Positions 1 through 5,443 of a DNA stretch of 5,443 bases are shown piece by piece. A program made the translations under genes and the position numbers. The notes under the pieces were generated by a model. The model was not told where the DNA came from, did no database searches, and saw nothing but the letters and a program-made list of their open reading frames with translations. The stretch comes from Candidatus Zhuqueibacterota bacterium 4484_219 (GTDB taxonomy: Bacteria; Zhuqueibacterota; JdFR-76; 4484-219). Numbering within the stretch: position 1 is the stretch's first letter; each line of letters begins with the position of its first letter. Where the stretch lies: the NCBI GenBank assembly GCA_002085035.1, contig MZGM01000144.1, positions 1 to 5,443 of the forward strand, read 5' to 3'.

Positions 1-719
1 GTCCCAAACCATATGTTACCTTCAGAATCAACGACAATGGAACGTACATCATTGTGAACTAAACCATCAGCAGTAGTGTAAGTAGTCCAATTGGGGCCCT
101 GAGCGGACAGGCCCGGGTGGCTTTCAAACCGGCTTACCCCCCTATAGGTACCAAACCACTTCCTACCATCTTTATCAGCAGCAATTGACCAAACCGTATC
201 CGATGCCAACCCATCGGAGGTGGTGTAGGTAACCCAGTTTGTGCCATCAAATCGGCTTACTCCCCCGGTAGTACCACACCAGACAACTCCATCAGTATCA
301 ATTGCCATGCACAAAACCTGATTACTTGCCAGACCATCAGTAGTAGTATAGCTCTTCCAACTACTGCCATCAAATCGACTAACGCCTCGGGAAGTTCCAA
401 ACCATTTAACACCCTTTTTATCGATAGCGATGCAACGAACATCATTGCTAGCCAGACCATCAGCAGTGGTATAAGTAGTAAAACTATTCGTTTTAGAATC
501 AAGCAAACTTACACCGCTACCATAGGTACCGAACCACTTACTGCCATCGATGCCGATAGCGATAGTTTGTACCATATTCGAGGCCAAACCATCCTCAACC
601 GTAAATGTTCTCCATTCTTCATCTTGCAATCTGCTTACTCCGGACACAGTACCAAACCATTTAGTACCGTCGGATTCAATAGCAATACATGCCACTCGGT
701 TAGAAGCTAAGCCATCGAG
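1..719 (-). repeat. Tandem coding repeats of the propeller blade, period about 123 nt
   Basis: The Asp-Gly codons of the DGL motif fall at 711-716, 588-593, 456-461, 333-338, 210-215 and 63-68. The spacings are 123, 132, 123, 123 and 147 nt. The basic unit is 41 codons; the 132-nt unit has three extra residues (GSG loop and SKTNSF) and the 147-nt unit carries an 8-codon insertion. The copies are diverged at the DNA level but keep the protein consensus, as expected for blades of one beta-propeller made by old duplications. Confidence 0.8.
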
Positions 720-941
720 GGGTGTGTATTTTACGTATTCTCCAGTTCCCTTATTCCATCTGACAACTCCTCCACTAGTAGCGGCCCAAAGATATTCTCC
801 TTGACTGTCAGAAGCTTCCACGGCCAGAGCAGTCACCTGGTTACCATTAGAATAGATAGTCCATTCCTTCTTACTAAGTTTTTCGCATGCACCTAACGCA
901 AGCAACAACACTAACCACAACACAAGCTGTTTTTTTAGCAT
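1..941 (-). CDS. Lipoprotein with two-component-regulator-type propeller repeats (3' end outside the window)
   Basis: The reading frame is open from the ATG at 941-939 to the window edge (313 codons), so the C-terminus is missing. The start is supported by GAGGAG at 949-954, 7 nt upstream. The N-terminus has two lysines, a hydrophobic stretch and the lipobox LGAC (Cys19), so a lipid-anchored exported protein is expected. After a degenerate first unit (about residues 33-75) come six clear units of 41-49 residues, with consensus DGLASN-x-V-x-x-IAID-x-DG-x-KWFGT-x-x-GVSRFDG-x-x-W-x-TYTT. This matches the Reg_prop family (ligand-binding sensor-domain propellers). In hybrid histidine kinases such blades form the periplasmic sensor; here the lipobox argues for a free-standing lipoprotein. 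Three blades carry Cys in the same strand (ACIAI, RCIAI, LCMAI). The sixth clear unit has an 8-residue insertion (see separate entry). It lies 37 nt after the upstream gene, so is probably the distal part of the operon. Ligand and role are unknown. Confidence 0.88.
   Translation of the reverse strand, partial: MLKKQLVLWLVLLLALGACEKLSKKEWTIYSNGNQVTALAVEASDSQGEYLWAATSGGVVRWNKGTGEYVKYTPLDGLASNRVACIAIESDGTKWFGTVSGVSRLQDEEWRTFTVEDGLASNMVQTIAIGIDGSKWFGTYGSGVSLLDSKTNSFTTYTTADGLASNDVRCIAIDKKGVKWFGTSRGVSRFDGSSWKSYTTTDGLASNQVLCMAIDTDGVVWCGTTGGVSRFDGTNWVTYTTSDGLASDTVWSIAADKDGRKWFGTYRGVSRFESHPGLSAQGPNWTTYTTADGLVHNDVRSIVVDSEGNIWFG
94..114. other. GC-rich imperfect palindrome inserted in a propeller blade
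   Basis: GGGCCCTG (94-101) and CAGGCCC (108-114) can pair with one bulged C around a 6-nt loop (AGCGGA). It lies in the part of the blade that encodes SHPGLSAQGP, where the other blades have only two residues (such as GT or GS) between FD and the next W-containing strand. The net gain is 8 codons, so the frame is kept. The block is strikingly GC-rich within an AT-rich gene. Confidence 0.5.
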
Positions 942-978
942 CGTTTCTCTCCTCAGGGTTTAGAAAAAAATACTCTTT

Positions 979-1575
979 CTATTTTCGTAAAATTTGCCGC
1001 ACGAATTCTGCCTGTTTTGCTTCTTCGAGATACTGGGGGGTAGTAGCAATAACCAGTAATCTACCATCACCATAGTTGTCGTCTGGATTGAATAAAAAAT
1101 CTCGACCAAGGTATTTTCTTCTTGTAGAAGTTCCTATTGTTTCATTTTTAAAAACTTTTAAATAGAAATGCGGCCGTTCCTTTTCTTCAAATACAACTTT
1201 GCTCATCGAACCATCAACAAGAGCAATAGGGAGAAAAACCGGGTTTTCTCGAGCAAAATTCTCCTTCACATACTCAATCCCTCTCGGCCACCACTCCGGC
1301 TTGAAGAGTATGTATTTGATATCGACAAAGTGAACCAGTCGATGGCTGAGTGAATCTCCGCGTGAGTCTACTACTGTAAAAAATAACGTGCGAAAATCTG
1401 CTTTGCCCTTCTTATCGGTCTTACCAAAATACAAATAATCGGCACTAAAAACTTGACCGCTACTGTAAAGTACGTACACAATGGGACCTTTTGGAACTTC
1501 TATCTGCGAGTTTCCCTTTTCAGGACACAAAACTAATATAAGTGCGAATAAAAGACAACTGAGTTTTGTAAACAT
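979..1575 (-). CDS. Secreted protein of unknown function (198 aa)
   Basis: I do not recognise this family. The ATG at 1575 has GAGG at 1586-1589, 10 nt upstream, and the frame ends in TAG at 979-981. The N-terminus (Lys4, then a hydrophobic run to about residue 17) looks like a Sec signal peptide, with plausible cleavage after GNS at about residue 23. Cys17 does not sit in a good lipobox (LVLC), so a soluble exported protein is more likely than a lipoprotein. The mature part, about 175 residues, is mixed hydrophobic and charged with many aromatic residues (YVLYSSGQVFSADYLYFG, FKPEWWPRGIEY). It ends in a charged, probably helical tail (YLEEAKQAEFVRQILRK). No catalytic motif is obvious. It lies 19 nt after the CRTAC1-family remainder and 37 nt before the propeller lipoprotein, so it is probably co-transcribed and acts in the same compartment. 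Confidence 0.85.
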   Translation of the reverse strand: MFTKLSCLLFALILVLCPEKGNSQIEVPKGPIVYVLYSSGQVFSADYLYFGKTDKKGKADFRTLFFTVVDSRGDSLSHRLVHFVDIKYILFKPEWWPRGIEYVKENFARENPVFLPIALVDGSMSKVVFEEKERPHFYLKVFKNETIGTSTRRKYLGRDFLFNPDDNYGDGRLLVIATTPQYLEEAKQAEFVRQILRK

Positions 1576-1594
1576 TTCTTTTCATCCTCTCTTA

Positions 1595-2251
1595 TTACTT
1601 CCAAGTAAAAGCCACCTGCTTGGTAATACCTTCTCCTTCGGTTAGAACAACCAACTGATTAGCTTTTATGTCTCGAAACTGTTCTACCAATCCGCTGGGC
1701 CAACGGACTTCTATTAGATCTACTGTTTTAGATTTGCCTAGTCCAAAATGCAAACGACGGTCACTATCAGAAAGATAACTCCCGCCGCATTTTACCTGGT
1801 CAGTTTGGGTTATTCCGCCTGCTGTAACTTTCACCCGTGCACCCATGCCGTCACGATTACTGCGGGTACCAACAGTTTTGACCATGAGCCAATTATTGCG
1901 ATTACCACCATTGTTCCGCCAAAGTTTGGCCGTATCATTCCAATCACATACCAAAATGTCCATGTCACCATCGTTGTCATAATCAGCCACTGCTACTCCC
2001 CGAGTCACATATTTTTCCTGGAAAGCTGGTCCGAGCTCTTTAGAAACTTCGTTAAAAGTACCGTCTCCGTTGTTGCGAAACATCTGATTTGTCTCTTCAA
2101 AAGTAACCATATCATCCTTTTTATGGTGATGCAACAGTGAACTACCATTACCAGTCAATATATCCTTGTAGCCATCATTATCGTAATCAACAAATTTGCC
2201 AGCGAAACCTACATAGAACAGAGTGTATTTAGCGATGCCGGCTGTGTAAAA
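1595..2251 (-). pseudogene. C-terminal part of the CRTAC1-family protein, out of frame with its N-terminal part
   Basis: From about 2251 to the TAA at 1595-1597 this frame continues the protein begun at 3275. It first reads YTAGIAKYTLFYVGF, the usual lead-in to a VCBS/FG-GAP blade. It then has two more calcium-site motifs (DYDNDGYKD, DYDNDGDMD) with an RNNGDGTF strand. Finally comes an ASPIC/UnbV domain of about 100 residues with its hallmarks: SNRDGMGARVKV, CGGSYLSDSDRRLHFGLG, IEVRWPSG and KANQ. The stretch upstream of 2251 in this frame is not coding, because it overlaps the real N-terminal frame. No ribosome binding site or good start was found at the junction, so this piece is probably translated only if the break is a sequencing error or is bypassed. 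Rejoined, the protein would be about 559 residues, normal for CRTAC1-family bacterial proteins. Confidence 0.8.
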
Positions 2252-3275
2252 GAGAATTAACTTCGTACGAATAGTGCGGCACATAGATATCGAAGTCACC
2301 GTCATTATCGTAATCGGCTGCATCGGGTCCCATCCCCGACATAGCCGCACCATTATCGCTAAGAGCCACCCCAGCTTGAATTCCCACTTCGGTAAAAGTG
2401 CCATCACCATTGTTAAGGTAGAGGAATCCGGGGACACGATCGTTGGTGACATAAAGGTCTATATCGCCATCGTTATCAAAGTCAACAGCAATAGCCCCCA
2501 TGCCCTTCCCCTTAAGGGTATACAATCCTGCCTCTTTGGTTACGTTAGTAAAAGTTCCATCACCATTATTACGATAGAGATTATTGGGCTGGCCATCGTA
2601 TTCGAATGGGCTACAGTAGTCACGGAAAGTTAAAACATAACATTTTTTATCCTTAGCAATGCTATAATCCAGATAGTTTTCTGAGAACAAATCCAAATCA
2701 CCATCGTTATCATAATCGAAAAATATTGCAGCGTAACTCCATAAAGTATCGCCAACTCCAGCCTCTAAAGTAACATCGGTAAAGGTACCATCTCCATTGT
2801 TACGGTAAAGTTTGTTAGCTCCAAAATTGGTGACGTACAGATCTTCGTCGCCATCGTTATCGTAATCACCAGCCACACAGCCCATACCGTAGGTAGTATC
2901 ACCAACTCCAGCCTCTAAAGTAACGTCAGTGAAAGTACCATCTCCATTGTTGCGGTAAAGTTTGTTGGTAGGTGGCACCTCAGACTTCATGCCAGGCAAA
3001 TCGGCACCGTTTACCAAATAAATGTCCAGATAACCATCATTATTGTAATCAAAAAAACCACCCCCAGACCCCATAATTTCCACAAAATAGAGACGCCCGC
3101 TGGCACCCGTGTGATATTTAAACTGGATGCCAGCTTCCTTAGTGACATCAACAAATTCAACTTTAGTGCGGGAGGCAGAATGATTTCTCTGGATAAAATC
3201 ATCCTTTGAATTGTTTGACTTCCCACAAGCAAGCAATAGCATCAATATGACACTTCCGACTAATTTACTCCTCAT
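2229..3275 (-). CDS. CRTAC1-family VCBS/FG-GAP repeat lipoprotein, N-terminal part (frameshifted)
   Basis: The ATG at 3275 follows the TPR gene by 9 nt. Its Shine-Dalgarno GAGG (3283-3286) overlaps the TGA of that gene, which suggests translational coupling. Residues 11-17 form a lipobox (LLLAC, Cys17), so the protein is probably lipid-anchored outside the inner membrane. It has five blades, each with a D-x-D/N-x-D-G calcium-site motif (DYNNDGYLD, DYDNDGDED, DYDNDGDLD, DFDNDGDID, DYDNDGDFD) followed by a strand such as LYRNNGDGTFTDVT. With the two motifs in the downstream frame this makes seven, as expected for an integrin-alpha-like seven-bladed propeller. The frame reads correctly to VPHYSYEVNSL, then turns into a six-residue tail (LHSRHR) and stops at 2229, so the product would lose two blades and the ASPIC/UnbV domain. 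Function in bacteria is not established; adhesion or surface binding is a guess from the fold. Confidence 0.88.
   Translation of the reverse strand: MRSKLVGSVILMLLLACGKSNNSKDDFIQRNHSASRTKVEFVDVTKEAGIQFKYHTGASGRLYFVEIMGSGGGFFDYNNDGYLDIYLVNGADLPGMKSEVPPTNKLYRNNGDGTFTDVTLEAGVGDTTYGMGCVAGDYDNDGDEDLYVTNFGANKLYRNNGDGTFTDVTLEAGVGDTLWSYAAIFFDYDNDGDLDLFSENYLDYSIAKDKKCYVLTFRDYCSPFEYDGQPNNLYRNNGDGTFTNVTKEAGLYTLKGKGMGAIAVDFDNDGDIDLYVTNDRVPGFLYLNNGDGTFTEVGIQAGVALSDNGAAMSGMGPDAADYDNDGDFDIYVPHYSYEVNSLLHSRHR
2745..2816 (-). repeat. 72-nt internal direct repeat, copy 2
   Basis: It matches 2895-2966 at 66 of 72 positions and encodes the same 24 residues, from NKLYRN to AGVGDT. All six differences are T/C changes at third codon positions (CGT/CGC, ACC/ACT, TTT/TTC, ACC/ACT, GAT/GAC, GGC/GGT). 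The copies are offset by exactly 150 nt (50 codons, one propeller blade). Confidence 0.9.
2895..2966 (-). repeat. 72-nt internal direct repeat, copy 1
   Basis: This is the partner of 2745-2816: same 24 encoded residues, six synonymous third-position differences. It forms the outer strands of the first blade, while the other copy closes the second blade. The later blades have the same motif but with amino-acid changes (for example NVTKEAGL), so only these two copies look recently duplicated or homogenised. Confidence 0.9.
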
Positions 3276-3284
3276 GCTTCTACC

Positions 3285-4976
3285 TCATTTACCTGATTTC
3301 TCCCATTGTTGTAATCGTGACTCCAGCTTTGGATCTAAACTTAAAGCTATCTTGTACTCCCGCTCTGCTTCGTGTTTCATTCCCTTTTTTAGATATATTT
3401 TTGCCAAACTATGATGTGCCAGTGCTAAACTGGGATCAACTTTTATGATTTTTTTATACTCGGCAATCGCCTCGTCTAATTTGCCCATTTCAGCGTAAAG
3501 ATACCCCAAACGTCCACGAGTCACTAAATCCATAGGTTGCTTTTCTAAAGCCTTGTTGAAATGATATGCTGCCTTTTTCAGTTTCCCAATCTGCCAATAG
3601 GCCTTACCCAATCCCTTATGCACCTCTGCACTCTCTTCCCCCATTTTTAAAGCCTTTTGGTAATTTCGGGCTGCTGCACTGTAATCCCCTTTGGTCGCGT
3701 AAAGCATGCCCAAATTGACATACACATCGGTAAGATGGGGGTTGATCTGCAAGGCTTTCCTATAAGCTTGGATTGCCCGATCAAGCTGTCTGGTTTGCAG
3801 ATAGGCATACCCCAAGTTGATAAACACCTCATCGTTAGTAGGATCAAGTTCAGCAGATTTTTGCAGCTCTGGGATGGCTTCGCTATATTTTCCTTGTTTC
3901 ATCAATGCCAAACCCATCCAGTGATGAAGCTCGGAGTGCTCGGGGTTAATCTGCAAGCCGCGTTCCAAATTTCGCACCGCATCAGCAAATTCTTTACGAT
4001 TAAAATGATACATGGCATTATTAAGGAAAGTTTCAATTAAATCCTGCTTCTCTTTTTCCTTAGCCTTGGCAGTGAGGGTTTTGTGAATGGCAAATTCTTT
4101 TTCCGCTTCTTCATTTCGCCCTAAACGACGATAAACAGTGCCCAAATTATAATGAGCTTCAAGGTAATCAGGATCGATAGCGATAGCTTTCTGAAATGCC
4201 TCTAGAGCTTGCTGATAATTGTTTTCCTTCAAGTAAACCTGTCCTAAGCTATATTGGGCATCGCGGAAATGGGGATTTATTTGTAACGCTTTGTTAAAAT
4301 TTTCCTTAGCTTTTTCAAGTTGATGTTCACGAAAATAAGCCAAGCCCAGATGATAATAAGCATTAGAATAGTTGGGATCAAGCTCTATTGTTTTCTCAAA
4401 TTCCTCAATGGCCTGCTGATGTTGACCCATATTAAGATAGACAACACCAATATTGTAATGATGTAGTGGTACTTTTGGCTCTAACTTAATAGCCTTTTTA
4501 TATTTTTCAATGGACTCTTTATATTTATCTTTGGCCATATAAATATAACCCAAATTGCTATAAGCCTCAGCGAATTTGGGTTCTTTTTCTATTATTTTTA
4601 AATATTCTATTCTGGCGCTATCCAGTTGACCGCCTTTGAGATAAGCCATGGCCAAATTTCTGCGTGCTTCCAAAAGATAAGGGTTGGCCTTTAGGGCCTG
4701 GGAAAACTCCCTAGCCGCAGGGTAATATCTCTCATTCTCCAAAAAGGATTTGCCCTGTTGCAAATGTTCCAAAGCTTGTTTTTTTCTGATTTCTGGAATT
4801 TTTTCCTCTGGAGATTTGCCGCAAGAAAGAAAAACGGCAATAGCTACGCCATACGTCGCTATTGCAACCAAATAATAGCCAATATAGTACTTTTTACCAT
4901 ATTTGCCAAGCCCCCTGGTTCTAAGTTTCTTCATGACATCTCCTGCACTATTGGATTTTAATCGTTGGTCACTCAT
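3285..4976 (-). CDS. Membrane- or lipid-anchored tetratricopeptide repeat protein (563 aa, 14 TPR units)
   Basis: The chosen ATG at 4976 is preceded by GGAAGGAGAGG (4983-4993) with 6 nt spacing. An in-frame ATG further upstream at 5036 is rejected because it lies before the -10 box of the promoter. A second possible start is the ATG at 4934 (residue 15, MKKLRTRG), which has its own AGGAG 5 nt upstream. Residues 16-29 are basic, and residues 30-51 are a hydrophobic segment ending in FLSC (Cys52), a weak lipobox. The protein is therefore either a lipoprotein or held by one membrane segment, with the rest outside the cytoplasm. Residues about 67-551 form 14 TPR units of about 34 residues (pattern NLGxxYxxxGxxxxAxxxYxKAxxxxP). 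Unit 7 lacks the usual end, and about 8 charged residues (KEKEKQDL) separate it from unit 8. TPRs form a superhelical protein-binding scaffold; the partner is unknown. The close downstream CRTAC1-type gene is a reasonable candidate. Confidence 0.92.
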   Translation of the reverse strand: MSDQRLKSNSAGDVMKKLRTRGLGKYGKKYYIGYYLVAIATYGVAIAVFLSCGKSPEEKIPEIRKKQALEHLQQGKSFLENERYYPAAREFSQALKANPYLLEARRNLAMAYLKGGQLDSARIEYLKIIEKEPKFAEAYSNLGYIYMAKDKYKESIEKYKKAIKLEPKVPLHHYNIGVVYLNMGQHQQAIEEFEKTIELDPNYSNAYYHLGLAYFREHQLEKAKENFNKALQINPHFRDAQYSLGQVYLKENNYQQALEAFQKAIAIDPDYLEAHYNLGTVYRRLGRNEEAEKEFAIHKTLTAKAKEKEKQDLIETFLNNAMYHFNRKEFADAVRNLERGLQINPEHSELHHWMGLALMKQGKYSEAIPELQKSAELDPTNDEVFINLGYAYLQTRQLDRAIQAYRKALQINPHLTDVYVNLGMLYATKGDYSAAARNYQKALKMGEESAEVHKGLGKAYWQIGKLKKAAYHFNKALEKQPMDLVTRGRLGYLYAEMGKLDEAIAEYKKIIKVDPSLALAHHSLAKIYLKKGMKHEAEREYKIALSLDPKLESRLQQWEKSGK

Positions 4977-4982
4977 TAGTAT

Positions 4983-4993
4983 CCTCTCCTTCC
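4983..4993 (-). promoter_or_regulatory. Strong ribosome binding site that fixes the start of the TPR gene
   Basis: On the minus strand this reads GGAAGGAGAGG, 6 nt before the ATG at 4976. It is the best Shine-Dalgarno in the window. Together with the promoter position it decides against the more upstream ATG at 5036. Confidence 0.75.
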
Positions 4994-5026
4994 ATAAAAA
5001 ATCACGGCTTGAGAATTGTATTACTA

Positions 5027-5055
5027 AATATAACAAATTGAATATAAATAGTCAA
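5027..5055 (-). promoter_or_regulatory. Sigma70-type promoter for the TPR-CRTAC1-propeller operon
   Basis: On the minus strand TTGACT (5050-5055) and TATATT (5027-5032) are separated by exactly 17 nt of AT-rich sequence. Both boxes match the housekeeping consensus at five of six positions. Transcription would begin near 5020, giving a leader of about 45 nt before the ATG at 4976. It is the only such pair I noticed in the intergenic region. If the host belongs to the Bacteroidota proper, whose main sigma factor prefers a different -7/-33 pattern, this match would mean less. Confidence 0.6.
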
Positions 5056-5164
5056 GGTTTTATGGATGGTTTTTCTGGAGGGTGCTGATTATTCAGATCG
5101 GACAGAAAAAACAACTTTCCCCCTTACTTTACCAAGGATATAACCTTGAGAAAAGTTATTCTTT

Positions 5165-5443
5165 TTACCGATTTTCGAGCCAGTAAGGAGGATAAACGAG
5201 TATAAAATATCCAAATCCAGTTTGATCAACAAAAACAAATTCGTAATTATTGGTGTAATAATACCACACCTGGTAAGGCTTACTATTTCTCTCATAGGGA
5301 TGCCGTTCAACCTGATCGGGTGGACCATAGGTAATATATATTCTTCCTCGATCAGTCAACCATCCTTGCTGTATCTTGGTGGAAAAATGTTCATTAGCAT
5401 AGCGGAGTCTTCTGTAATACTCAAGCATTGTCTCATTGCAAGG
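5165..5443 (-). CDS. GWxTD-domain protein, C-terminal part (5' end outside the window)
   Basis: The frame is open from the window edge (first codon at 5443) to TAA at 5165-5167, giving 92 residues. It begins PCNETMLEYYRRLRYANEHF, continues with the signature GWLTDRGRIYITYGPPDQVE (Gly27, Trp28, Thr30, Asp31 of the fragment) and ends with a YQVWYYY strand and FVFVDQTGFGYFILVYP. This order is characteristic of the GWxTD domain, found near or at the C-terminus of exported proteins in Bacteroidetes, Ignavibacteria and related candidate phyla; its molecular function is not known. An internal ATG at 5428 is not the start, because the conserved NE and upstream residues lie before it in the same frame. 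It stops 188 nt before the TPR gene, whose own promoter lies between them, so it may belong to a separate transcript. Confidence 0.88.
   Translation of the reverse strand, partial: PCNETMLEYYRRLRYANEHFSTKIQQGWLTDRGRIYITYGPPDQVERHPYERNSKPYQVWYYYTNNYEFVFVDQTGFGYFILVYPPYWLENR

Noticed and set aside
257..502. Minus-strand hydrophobic open frame resembling a small membrane protein
   Set aside because: It is a shifted reading of the propeller blades; the hydrophobicity comes from out-of-frame reading of the repeated consensus, and no ribosome binding site supports it.
1..719. Regularly spaced repeats that might suggest a CRISPR or satellite array
   Set aside because: The units are contiguous, diverged and in frame with a 41-residue protein repeat; there are no identical short repeats with unique spacers.
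550..804. Plus-strand open frame of 84 codons opposite the propeller gene
   Set aside because: The minus strand here encodes clear Reg_prop blades; this frame is a shadow of the repeat.
1748..2140. Plus-strand open frame of 130 codons
   Set aside because: It lies antisense to the ASPIC/UnbV region, whose protein motifs are clear; the composition (many Ile, Thr, His) is what an antisense of Asp/Asn/Gly repeats gives.
2229..2270. Programmed +1 ribosomal frameshift at CTT-TTA in the CRTAC1 gene
   Set aside because: There is no in-frame stop or rare-codon context at the shift site as in prfB, and an entire conserved strand is missing, which a programmed shift would not explain.
3657..4040. Plus-strand open frame of 127 codons
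   Set aside because: It is antisense to well-conserved TPR units and has no recognisable domain or ribosome binding site.
5036..5088. Upstream ATG at 5036 as start of the TPR gene
   Set aside because: The -10 box at 5027-5032 would lie inside the coding sequence, there is no Shine-Dalgarno, and the 20 extra residues match no export signal.
5133..5148. Inverted repeat CAAGG-atataa-CCTTG after the GWxTD gene, as a possible terminator
   Set aside because: The stem has only five pairs and the nearest T-run on the minus strand comes about 20 nt later, so it does not fit an intrinsic terminator.
5089..5328. Minus-strand open frame of 79 codons overlapping the end of the GWxTD gene
   Set aside because: The overlapping frame carries the GWxTD signature; this one has no domain and no good start signal.

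Overview
The window reads as one minus-strand gene cluster coding for cell-envelope proteins. The organism is probably a member of the Bacteroidetes/FCB-type lineages or a nearby candidate phylum (Ignavibacteria, Calditrichota or KSB1-like). I infer this from the combination of a GWxTD-domain protein, a CRTAC1-type (VCBS/FG-GAP plus ASPIC/UnbV) lipoprotein, a long TPR protein and a lipoprotein built of two-component-regulator-type propeller repeats (consensus DGLASN..WFGT). The DNA is AT-rich. Taxonomy cannot be fixed from this window alone.

Layout, in the direction of transcription (high to low coordinates). (1) 5443-5165: the last 92 residues of a GWxTD-domain protein whose start lies outside the window. 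(2) 5164-4977: an intergenic region with a near-consensus sigma70-type promoter (TTGACT, 17 nt, TATATT) and a strong Shine-Dalgarno. (3) 4976-3285: a membrane- or lipid-anchored protein with 14 TPR units. (4) 3275-1595: a CRTAC1-family lipoprotein with seven calcium-binding-type D-x-D-x-D-G repeats and a C-terminal ASPIC/UnbV domain. Its frame is broken near position 2250 by what looks like a deletion of about 38 nt. (5) 1575-979: a 198-residue secreted protein that I do not recognise. (6) 941-1: a lipoprotein with repeated propeller blades, running off the left edge of the window.

Genes 3 to 6 are separated by only 9, 19 and 37 nt, each has its own Shine-Dalgarno, and no terminator is visible between them, so they probably form one operon fired from the promoter at 5027-5055. 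Every product carries an export signal (lipobox, signal peptide or N-terminal membrane segment). The cluster therefore probably makes a set of periplasmic or surface proteins: a TPR scaffold plus two beta-propeller proteins. No enzyme, RNA gene, CRISPR array or mobile element was seen. The most notable points are the broken CRTAC1 gene, a 72-nt internal duplication in it with only synonymous differences, a short GC-rich palindromic in-frame insertion in the propeller gene, and the unrecognised secreted protein inside the operon.
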